Shown piece after piece: positions 11,301 to 19,500 of a stretch of 44,795 nucleotides of DNA. Each line of letters starts with the position of its first letter. Within the stretch, counting starts at the first letter, position 1. The notes under the pieces are model-generated. The model was not told where the DNA came from and ran no database searches. It saw nothing but the letters and a program-made list of their open reading frames with translations. Origin of the DNA: a virus; the IMG/VR virus record IMGVR_UViG_3300037042_004318, positions 1-44,795 of that record. One strand, given 5' to 3'. Position numbers and translations under genes: made by a program.

Positions 11301-12490
11301 ACACCTGTAGCTTTATCTGAAATCATTCCCCAAGGAGTTCCTCCACCTGCTCCAGCTCCAGAAAATCCACTTCCCCCACCACTCATTGAATTTTGCCAAT
11401 TAGAAAGTCCAGCACCTCCTGCTGCACTAGGAATATATCCACCTTCTCTATATTGTTTTACTATTTCAGAATCACTCAATGGTTCATATCCTGAATCAGT
11501 ATATATATCATTAGGAGCAAATGTATTTTGTATTTCTCCTGGATTACCTCCTATTCTATTATCCAAAGAAATACCATCTTTAGCTAAAGGATTAGTTCCT
11601 ACACCACCTACAGGAAATAGATTTTCTCCTGTAAACACTTGTTCCTCAGGACGAAGAAACTGTTTACTTCTCATACTGGCAGCATCTCTTGCTGATGCTT
11701 GAAATCCAGAATCCTGTGCTTCTCTGGAAAGATTACCAACAGCCAAAGTTTGTTTTGCTCCTTTTAATGCTTCCTTTTCAGCAGCCAAAGCTTGAAATCC
11801 TCCTATAAGTTCTCCTGCAGGTCCAGAAAATTTACCAAGTCCTTTCTGAAGACCTCCTAATATATCAGAACCTTTGCTACTCCCTACTTGAGCATTAGGC
11901 ATTCCTGATACAGATGACTGAATAGAAGGAGCAGAAGACTGTTGTCCTTGTAAATTCATTTGATTACCAGAAATTCCTTGATATCCTAATTGCTGTGGCA
12001 TTCCACTACTTTGTCCAAACTTATAGTTTATTCCTTGCATTGCAGGATCTGGAGCAGTACTACCATACCCTCCAGTAGAATTAGGCATATAAGATTGATT
12101 AAAACCTTCTAGTGCTTTGGGAATTCTTTTACCATTATAAGATTTTCCCATTTTAGATGCTCCTATTTTACCAGCTATATCACCAATTTGACCTATAGCT
12201 TTTCCAAAATCAAATCCTCCTGATTGTTTAGGTTGCTGTTGAGCAGTGAGCATTTGCTGTTTATATGCTTGTTCCTGTTGTATTTTATTATTTGTCCCTG
12301 TGACATTTAATTGTGTCTGATTTAAAAGATCACTATAACTAGGAGTGGCAGGCTTACTCATAGCAACACCCATTTGAGCTTTTTTAAACTCTTTACCATG
12401 AGCTTTCATGAAAGCCTCTTCTGATGGATATTTGGAGTAAAACTGTTTTTCTGTTTTACATTTAGCTATTTTTAAAATTTCTGCTTTCAT
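8324..12490 (-). CDS. Giant Gly-rich virion cargo protein, 1388 aa
   Basis: The first 450 residues are rich in Gly, Gln and Ser and include a glycine-zipper stretch at about 404-442 (IGSIFGPVGGAIGGFVGGMA), of a kind found in membrane-inserting proteins. A second hydrophobic segment lies at about 932-950 (GIAGAASIIPLGGALL), preceded by a Lys/Ala-rich helix. Around residues 550-600 is a beta-rich block with WGGG, GETVQFVGNSHETHDG and GIGVKYG, which I recall from other Bacteroidota phage virion proteins. Its start overlaps the upstream cargo gene by 4 bases (ATGA). The likely role is a packaged protein ejected into or through the host envelope, inferred from the hydrophobic segments and position. 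Short peptides of the type xxAx(D/N/E)G recur along the chain. Confidence 0.87.
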   Translation of the reverse strand: MKAEILKIAKCKTEKQFYSKYPSEEAFMKAHGKEFKKAQMGVAMSKPATPSYSDLLNQTQLNVTGTNNKIQQEQAYKQQMLTAQQQPKQSGGFDFGKAIGQIGDIAGKIGASKMGKSYNGKRIPKALEGFNQSYMPNSTGGYGSTAPDPAMQGINYKFGQSSGMPQQLGYQGISGNQMNLQGQQSSAPSIQSSVSGMPNAQVGSSKGSDILGGLQKGLGKFSGPAGELIGGFQALAAEKEALKGAKQTLAVGNLSREAQDSGFQASARDAASMRSKQFLRPEEQVFTGENLFPVGGVGTNPLAKDGISLDNRIGGNPGEIQNTFAPNDIYTDSGYEPLSDSEIVKQYREGGYIPSAAGGAGLSNWQNSMSGGGSGFSGAGAGGGTPWGMISDKATGVGQELMGGQNAGGQIGKTAGNAIGSIFGPVGGAIGGFVGGMAGNLLDTNAKNIKKTNAASDLNMNQMAMGRGMQGFAGQNSGFMEDGGWMNPEYNPQVITKFGEHNMSDLLAPDKSMDTLRAGGHLQSYTPPSERTMETYKDGGDVSTSALDGEIQTTWGGGVKTLSRNRYMPGTGETVQFVGNSHETHDGNGHTGIGVKYGQGNQDSYTNYAEYGTEQADASVEVEKEPAAELIDPKTGKKILTIWGNLPIPKYGADMIGDPDAKGKFKGYVANLSDKETKANKTISKATNKLLEFTPKTAFDKLKFSALQASIDGSNMQLKEIAEWKENAANLQNAINEHAEENGWVADDLAKGKIKIDSNPNNAKFGGKFTTAQDGTNERASWDIPNRVSDWAGEQLGNAYENYMPQFAKNVIEPPLQFINDFNEWSHGPKTSSEISREELGLPGYMGGVAPIPAKVAKAAVTSRVGKGASKAGDKAHELAMAEASKTKKVTGKAVEKAEEAKKVATTKLLQEAKALETAEYNKISDISWKRGLGIAGAASIIPLGGALLHNTFGYNPLPQNIDSNYTTPTIPTAQDSTLIKSQKKKDGDMIYKAKDGYTPSTDGKVGRENYDYLVGLYNEAKKQGKGPAVEKFQREFSRLAPQKAQSVLSQFPVTNYGKAKGITTPSLESNYDQIFGDRTKAYRHSLEAPPAETLLQPRGTGLLPIPAPPSNALMPMTPREIPTTEKEQSPWLTAFNSIVPYFRPTDKIARPDLSSEMMAMGMNQLEPVQAQLYHPQLDVPYDVSFQDQLNEINAQTRGAQRMAGYDPATQAAIAAQAYGPQSRVLADQFRANQAMKDKVYSGNRATLNDAQLKNLAILDQQATKQAQAKSNTKEQALEIAKSISDKTNKHKMEQTLANLEGQRYNYRFDPRTGRPINVNAPYEFDMSGVNAPKNRGTGQLEEGYEDFYNLSGRRVGTRKAAKDSPVTKNGGRIKALNGTIVKGLKNL

Positions 12491-15400
12491 GATGAATATT
12501 TATTAAGCCAACCACCAGGTTGTTTTGTATTATAATTTGTAAAGTTAACCAGATTATCTAAGTTTTGTAAACTTTTTTGTTCTTGTCTTAATCCATTCTT
12601 TCCTATAGGAAATTCTCTTACCTTTTTACCCTTGAATTTGTAATCTTTTCCTGGAAGCATCATTTTCTTATCTCCTGTATTGGAGATGCCTAGAAGAGGC
12701 TCATTTACCCCTTGCATTGTAATTTGATTACTATCTATCTCTACAGACTTTCCCCAGTTGTCAGGATTCCAATAACCGTTGTTATCTTTTGTAATACCTC
12801 CATTTTTCTGTTGATCTATATTAGCTGCTCCTGCTACTGCTCCTGCTAAACCAAAGGTATTTATTATCTTTTTTGTTTTGGGATCAAAGATAAAACCTAC
12901 TTGAACATCTAAAGGTTTACCAATTCCTAATGCTTTTCCTACTTCCATATTACGTAATAAGTCAAATGGATTGCTACTCTCAGAAAATTTAGGTCTTCCT
13001 TTAAAAGGTTGTAAATCCCAAATATCATTTGCCATAACTTTGTAATTTCCATCTGCCATAGGTGTTATATTCCAATGAAATCCCCCCATTGTTCCAAACA
13101 TATCACTATCATTATCAGGAACAATCCAACTATCGCCTTGTTTTGTCATTTTAGAAAATGCATTCAAATCCATCGAAGTTTTACCATACTTTTCTAGAGA
13201 AGTTATATTATCAGCCCATTCATTTAATCTACTCTCTATCTTAGGTTTATTAATAAAATCTTCTTTAATAGTATATACAATTTTATCTTTTGTAGTTAAA
13301 TCACTTATATCATACATAGGATGTTTTGTTTGTGGTTTTCCTAAGTACATATCCCAAGTAGTATATCTATTAGATTGCATATCTGGAAACAATGGTTTTT
13401 GATCTACAGTAATAACTCTATTGACATCTCTAATATCAATAGCTTTTTTTAACGATGGTTCTTTAACTAAAGCAGGTCTTTCAATAGTAGAATAGTCATA
13501 TAACTTGTTTTCTAATTTAGAACCTTTATACAAATTAAATTTACCTACAGCATTTTCCTTTTGTCGTAGTTGCTCTAACCATTCTGCTTCTGTTTTGTAT
13601 AATGGGTTTTTTCCACCAAATATAGCACCTTTAACATCACTAAATTTACTTCCTGTTATATTTGATCCGAAATCATCTCCATATCCCCAAGGTTCAATAC
13701 CTTTTCTTATTGGTTCTTTCCAAGGTAAATTGGGAGTTTTTTGTTGAGATATAATACCATTTTCTAATAATTCTGTTCTTAAATTATTTATATAATCTAC
13801 AGATGGTTTAGGAATTCTTTTTGTAAGATATTTACCTGCTTGTTCTACTCCTCTTTTAATTAATCTCTCTGTTCCTTCACCAAGATACTGAGTACCTTTG
13901 ATTGCTCCTATTCCCATTAATTCATTTCTTAATCCTGAATTAATAGCATTGCCTAATAACATACCTCTATCTCCCCAAGATCCTCTTCCTTGTTGATACT
14001 CTTCAGGAGTGGGAGAACGAAACTCTGTTCCTACAACAGCTGCTGATGTTCCTACGTCATTAATAAAATCACTTATATTAGTATCATTTCTGAGTGAGTT
14101 TGTCAAATTTCTTGCATCAGATGTAACTTCTTGAGATGGAGCAATATACTGTCTATTTGCACTAGCTCTATCTATCTCTTCTTGAGAAATACGAGTACCA
14201 TCTTGAAATTTTTGTAACCATCCACCATTCTTACTAATAGTCTTTGGTTTCCAATCAAGTCCTTCCTGATAGAATTTCATTTCTTGTCCATTCTCTGCTG
14301 AAGGCATTTCATTCTTAGAAGGCTCTGTTTTATTTTCAGAAATAGTATTAAGCATATCTCTGATTTCATCATCTGTATAAATACCTCTTAACTGCAGCAT
14401 AGGATCATAGCCTGCATTTTCATTAGGATTACTATCATAATAGTACTGCTGTAATTTATTAAGTATTTCAGGAGTAACAAATTGTGTAAAAGGATCATAG
14501 TATCCTTCTTCTTTTGCTCTTTGTCTAATAGTGTTTAATCTGGCTCTGGTTTCAGTAGGATCAGTTACATAGTTAATCCATTTATTAGTATTATCTAAAT
14601 ACTTAGATGTAGAATGAAATAAACTTGGTTTAGCCCTTTCCATTTTTTGAACATCTTTATCAGGAATTAGTCTATCACCAGAAACAATATTATTTGTAAG
14701 ATCAACTTTATTAACGGATGGTTTAAATACTCCAGAATTAAATCTATCTGTTCCATGAGATACTTCATGAGGTACAGTAGTTTGCATACCTGCTCCTTTA
14801 AGAAAAATTCTTATATACCCACTATCATTAGCATCTCCTGCTGCAGTAGGACGATCTTCCCTTAGTCTTGGGAAATACTCATAAGTTAAGCCTTCTAAGT
14901 TTTCCTTTCTTAACTTTGTAATCTCCCCAGCATTTTTAGGATCACTATATTTAAGCATTCCCCCATACATAGGAGAGTTCATCCAATCTCTTTGAAACTG
15001 TTCAGCTCTAGTTATTTGCTCCCCAACTTTTTCTTCAGGTGTTAATCCTTTTCCATCCTGAGCACTAGGCATTGTCTTCTTTGCATATTTTCCTTCACTG
15101 GGAGCAGGATTTATTGTTCTTGCATATGTGAATCCTACAGATCCTGGAATAGATCCACCCATAGCAAATTGAAATTTTCCTTTAGGGCTAAATGTTTCAC
15201 CTTCCCAACTTCCTCCTGTATTTTCAGGAGTACTATATATAGATTCATTAGAAAAAGTAGGATGATTAGGAAGTTTATATGTATCTGGAAAATGTTTCTC
15301 TGGATTACTTAATTCTTCTTTTGGTGTATTCTTAAAATAAGAATAAAAATCATATACACTATCAGGACTGTTATATGGTTTACCTTCTTTAGCTTCAAAA

Positions 15401-15630
15401 GTATTGTTATTATACCAATCAATAAATTTATCATCCTTTTTAGCTAATTCAGGATTCCATGATTTTAACTCTCCCCCTTTTTTAAACTGTCCTCCCCAAG
15501 CAGGAGACCAATTTCTTCCTTGTGTATTATTAGACATTCCTACCATTCCTTCAGGAATAAAAACTTTGGAATCATTATAATTTAATTCTCCACCATCTGC
15601 ATACTTATCTAACCAATTATTCTTTTTCAT
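12487..15630 (-). CDS. Virion cargo protein with probable zincin metallopeptidase domain, 1047 aa
   Basis: Residues 286-295 read VPHEVSHGTD, an HExxH zinc-protease motif (His288, Glu289, His292). About 70 residues later comes YVTDPTETRARL, whose Glu could be the third zinc ligand. The chain also carries Bacteroidota-phage virion modules: KNGGWLQKFQDG near residue 470, preceded by MKFYQEGLDWKPKTI, and a C-terminal block with YWNPDNWGKSVEI and MMLPGKDYKFKGKK ending PGGWLNKYSS. The start codon overlaps the stop of the upstream gene by one base (TAATG), and the stop overlaps the next start (ATGA). I infer a packaged protein whose protease domain may act on virion or host-envelope proteins; activity is untested. 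Confidence 0.87.
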   Translation of the reverse strand: MKKNNWLDKYADGGELNYNDSKVFIPEGMVGMSNNTQGRNWSPAWGGQFKKGGELKSWNPELAKKDDKFIDWYNNNTFEAKEGKPYNSPDSVYDFYSYFKNTPKEELSNPEKHFPDTYKLPNHPTFSNESIYSTPENTGGSWEGETFSPKGKFQFAMGGSIPGSVGFTYARTINPAPSEGKYAKKTMPSAQDGKGLTPEEKVGEQITRAEQFQRDWMNSPMYGGMLKYSDPKNAGEITKLRKENLEGLTYEYFPRLREDRPTAAGDANDSGYIRIFLKGAGMQTTVPHEVSHGTDRFNSGVFKPSVNKVDLTNNIVSGDRLIPDKDVQKMERAKPSLFHSTSKYLDNTNKWINYVTDPTETRARLNTIRQRAKEEGYYDPFTQFVTPEILNKLQQYYYDSNPNENAGYDPMLQLRGIYTDDEIRDMLNTISENKTEPSKNEMPSAENGQEMKFYQEGLDWKPKTISKNGGWLQKFQDGTRISQEEIDRASANRQYIAPSQEVTSDARNLTNSLRNDTNISDFINDVGTSAAVVGTEFRSPTPEEYQQGRGSWGDRGMLLGNAINSGLRNELMGIGAIKGTQYLGEGTERLIKRGVEQAGKYLTKRIPKPSVDYINNLRTELLENGIISQQKTPNLPWKEPIRKGIEPWGYGDDFGSNITGSKFSDVKGAIFGGKNPLYKTEAEWLEQLRQKENAVGKFNLYKGSKLENKLYDYSTIERPALVKEPSLKKAIDIRDVNRVITVDQKPLFPDMQSNRYTTWDMYLGKPQTKHPMYDISDLTTKDKIVYTIKEDFINKPKIESRLNEWADNITSLEKYGKTSMDLNAFSKMTKQGDSWIVPDNDSDMFGTMGGFHWNITPMADGNYKVMANDIWDLQPFKGRPKFSESSNPFDLLRNMEVGKALGIGKPLDVQVGFIFDPKTKKIINTFGLAGAVAGAANIDQQKNGGITKDNNGYWNPDNWGKSVEIDSNQITMQGVNEPLLGISNTGDKKMMLPGKDYKFKGKKVREFPIGKNGLRQEQKSLQNLDNLVNFTNYNTKQPGGWLNKYSS

Positions 15631-16493
15631 TATTTATAAGATATTTGGGAAGGACTTACAATAAAATGGCTCACAAGATGAACATCAGATTTATTTGTGA
15701 GCATTTGTCTTATTTTTAATTCTTTTGCTCTTAGAGGCTCTTTTTTGAAGCTTCTTGTTGAATAGTCCATATTTACCTGATTAACTATTTTATCAACTGA
15801 GAGGCTCTCGCATGATGTAATAAACAAAGGAATACTCTTGTTCTTTACTATAGACCAGAATGTGTTGTATTGATAGAAATTATCACTCTTGGTGTATGTA
15901 ATAGTTTTGCTGTCTGTATTGAAAATTGGATAGGACAAATATTGCTGTAAATTATGTTTTGGTTTAGGAACTAATTCTAATATTCCTGTTGATTGTTGTC
16001 CATTGTATAATACAACTTTATTGAACCATTCATTATCCACTTCTATTTTATCTGTATATGCAAACACTCCTGTACCATCAGGAAGGTATTTATATGCTTT
16101 AGTGTAGTCTTTTACATTCTGAAGTATTTCATCCTGAAAACTGTAAGAGAATGGATATTCAATTATATATGGATGTGTTATTCCATAATAAGAATTGTTA
16201 ATTGTGGTATTGGTGAGGTGTCTCCACAAACATGCAATAGTTGTAAATATAGTGGGAGTATTATATTCTATTGGACTTATAAGAGATAGATTAACTGTTT
16301 TAGTAAATATACATTCTCCTGTAGAGGTTAGGGTAATCATAGATACACTATCATCCACTAAATAACTAATTCCTGTTATAAGTGTTTCTCTTGAAACAAG
16401 ACTTGCTATGATATTTCCAAATTGATCATAGATAGTAAAAGGTCCCATCTTAATACCAACTTTTGTTAATTTTATAGTGATTATCTTTGACAT
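15630..16493 (-). CDS. Tail protein: beta-domain plus split-off stabilisation-protein C-terminal domain
   Basis: The frame is open from 16544, but I choose ATG at 16493 (287 aa, MSKIITIKLTKVG): it avoids a 40-base overlap with the upstream gene and begins a recognisable domain. Residues 1-70 resemble the N-terminus of the protein at 24186-24803 (GPF.IYD pattern, TLITG.SYLVDD, then TSTGEC). The remainder, with IIEYPFSYSFQDEI, YNGQQSTGILELV, ITYTKSDNFYQYN and FKKEPLRAKELKIR, is what I remember as the C-terminal region of crAss-like tail stabilisation proteins. It follows that gene after 11 bases. So this looks like a domain split from its parent at a Thr-rich linker. The role in the tail is inferred. 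Confidence 0.75.
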   Translation of the reverse strand: MSKIITIKLTKVGIKMGPFTIYDQFGNIIASLVSRETLITGISYLVDDSVSMITLTSTGECIFTKTVNLSLISPIEYNTPTIFTTIACLWRHLTNTTINNSYYGITHPYIIEYPFSYSFQDEILQNVKDYTKAYKYLPDGTGVFAYTDKIEVDNEWFNKVVLYNGQQSTGILELVPKPKHNLQQYLSYPIFNTDSKTITYTKSDNFYQYNTFWSIVKNKSIPLFITSCESLSVDKIVNQVNMDYSTRSFKKEPLRAKELKIRQMLTNKSDVHLVSHFIVSPSQISYK

Positions 16494-16504
16494 ATCAATT
16501 TTTA

Positions 16505-19500
16505 TTAAGGAGGAGATAATGTTGTGGTAGTGGTAGTTGTACAAACTGATCCTACAGTGTACATTCCATTAGTTGTAAAAAGATCTACAGACAGACAACA
16601 CCAGATATAAGGATATCCAGGAGCAACACTTACTGTTTCTGAAAATCCTTCACAAGTAGTATAAATGAAATTAGCATTATAACTATCTGTACTTTCCATT
16701 GTCATTTCATAACAAACAGGAACACTTGTTGTTGTAGTTGTAGTGGTAACAAGACAATCTATAATTTCAGTGATTATTCCTGATACAATATGAAATGTCA
16801 GATTACTTAAAGCAGATTCTTCTGTGAAATACCAACCATCAGGAGCAAGTGTACAATCTGTAGAAGTTCCTAAATAGCATAACATTCCTAAAGAAATACT
16901 TGTTGTTTGCATAATAAAGGAATTCCATATTACATCAATATATATTCCTGAGAATACATTCATATATCCTACAGCCAAACAAGCATCTGTAGAACTTCCT
17001 GAAGATACAATTGTAATACCAGTAGAAGGGGTGGTATAACCAAAAATAGGATAAAATTCAGTTAAGTCCATAGGTCTTTGACAAACAGGTTCAATTTCAG
17101 TAGCACTACCTGATAAATTACAACTAAGAATAAGACTTGCAATACCACTCAAAGAACAATCAAGAGGGGAAATAGCTATTCCTTGTAAAGAACAATCTGG
17201 TCCAGATATAGCTACACCATCAAGACTGCAATCTATATTTGTTAATATTCCTGCAATAAAATCAAATTCATCACAACATCCATTAATACCAGAATAGAAG
17301 AAATTATTTTCAGCTATATACCAGTTAGGAATATAACTATGAAAAGAAACCCAACTTTTGGTATTCATATTATAAGAAATAGTCCAACTCTTATTACAGA
17401 AATAATCTCCATCAGTTAAATAAACCTGTGTTTTTAATACAAGAGTATTTAATACTTTCTCAATATAGAATGTTCTGGTGGTTTCATCATATTTTATATC
17501 TGTAGAATGAGGAATATAATCAAGTTTAGTAATTATCACTCTGTCATACTTGCTATCATATACAGCATGAAGTCCTATTGTTGTGAAATTATTATCCACA
17601 TCTACTGTTGGGAAATATCTAAGTATCTCAAATGCCAGATGATCAGTAAAAAATCTATTCATACCAGAACCAAAAGCAGAGATATCAGTAGCTCTTGGTC
17701 TTCCATAAGCATCTGTATCTAACAAAAATATCTGTCCTCTTTTAGCATCTATTGTTATTTGTCCCTGTGGTATCTTAAGAAGCATTTTATGTTGAGAACC
17801 TACATAACCAAGATCTGTTTCTGCAAAATCAATAGGAGGATTCTCAAACATATTAGGATTTCCTAAATAAGCAGCTTGTGGATTACTGGTATCCATTGTT
17901 AACAAGCTGTTATACAAAAGACTTTTGTTTTCAAATCTTGCAAGAATTGCTCTGTTTTGAATACCATCCAATGATGTTAAGTTTCCATAATTCTGAGGAA
18001 AATCATAAAATGATGTAGCTCCATATGATAACCAGTTATTCACCTTATTATCAGCATCTGCTTCCTGAGAATCAGAATACACTGTTCTAAAGGGATAATA
18101 AGTATAACATAGTTGTGTTGACCAGTCAGGAGGAAGATGTGAGAAAGAATTTTCCTTATTCTGTTTTGAAAAAGTGATGTTATAATAATATGTATTATCC
18201 TGAGCAATAGGTACAAAATATTCCTGTACCCAATCATCAGGAATACTTGTTGTAACATGAGGATAAAAATCTCCTTCTCTGTTATTAAATGCTTGTCTAA
18301 GATCTACATTATATGAACTCTCACAATAGAAATTAGGAATACCATATGCAAACATATAGAAATATCCATCATAATACATGAGTGTATCAGATGGTGTTAC
18401 TATACTTGTTAATAATGTTGTGGTAGTGGTAGTAGTAGAAGATGTTGTAGATGTAGTGGGTGTAACATATGGTGAATCATTGGGACAATCAAAATTATGT
18501 GCTTTATAGGAAATAATATTTGATAACACTCCCACTCCTGTTAATGTATAATCTTTCACTATACTTCTTGCAGAATGCCAGTATTTAGGATAGGCAACAT
18601 TACCTAGTTCATCATAAAATATATCACTATCATCAGGAGCATTTACTCTGCTGTCTGTAAAAAAAGGAAGTTTTGTTTTAAAAGCAAATCTACTGATAAA
18701 GGTATCTCCTCCAAATACAACATTATTATTTACAATATCTTCTACAGTATTTTGAAATCCAGTATCTATTGTATTGTAAGAATACAATTGTCCCCATTGA
18801 TTTACTATCTGATTCTTTAAAGAAGCATAATAAGATACTACTTGTATAGGATTTTCTTTTGCAGGAGCATTACAACTACCTATTTCAGAAATAGTATATC
18901 TTGAGTTATCTGTAACTATAGAAATTCCTCCTGGAATCAGACTAGGAGTTTTATCAGGAAAAGGAAGAGGAGGTATTACTAAAGAATTTCTTTGCTCAAC
19001 TGTTTTTAGGAATACTGATGTTTCTCTTTCATAATTGTTAATACTATGAATATCTCCTACAGATTGTACTCCTGGAATCAGATATTTTTTAATATCTAGA
19101 TTTCTTTGTTTAATACCAAGATCATTAGGAATAGAAGCTTCATAATTATAATCAGCTATAGAATTGAATGAGTATGCAAAATTCTTTCTTGTTATACCAT
19201 TTATATAAATAGTGAGATATGCCTGATATGCTGTGAACATAGCAGTGTAATTAAAAAGAGAAGTTGCTCTTGCTAATTTATCAGCACTATCTAAAGCTTT
19301 TTTCTGTGCCTGTTCTGTAATAAGCTTATACATTGCATTCTTTTTCACTTCTACAAAGTGAGCTTTTCCTGCACCAAACATTACACTTTCTAATTTAAGG
19401 ATATCACCTAAGAAAGGTTGTCCAAAAGAAGTTTCAGGAGAATTAAATATTTGTCTGTATGCATGCTGAGGATCAGCATCTATAGCTGGCATTTCATTAG

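Noticed and set aside
10986-11702. A 238-codon plus-strand open frame, Pro/Ile-rich
   Set aside because: It lies wholly antisense to the 1388-aa cargo gene and mirrors its Gly-rich codons; no domain, no ribosome site.
16494-16544. Earlier start for the split-domain tail gene
   Set aside because: It would overlap the stabilisation gene by 40 bases and adds a His/Tyr-rich stretch with no counterpart in the matching domain at 24803.
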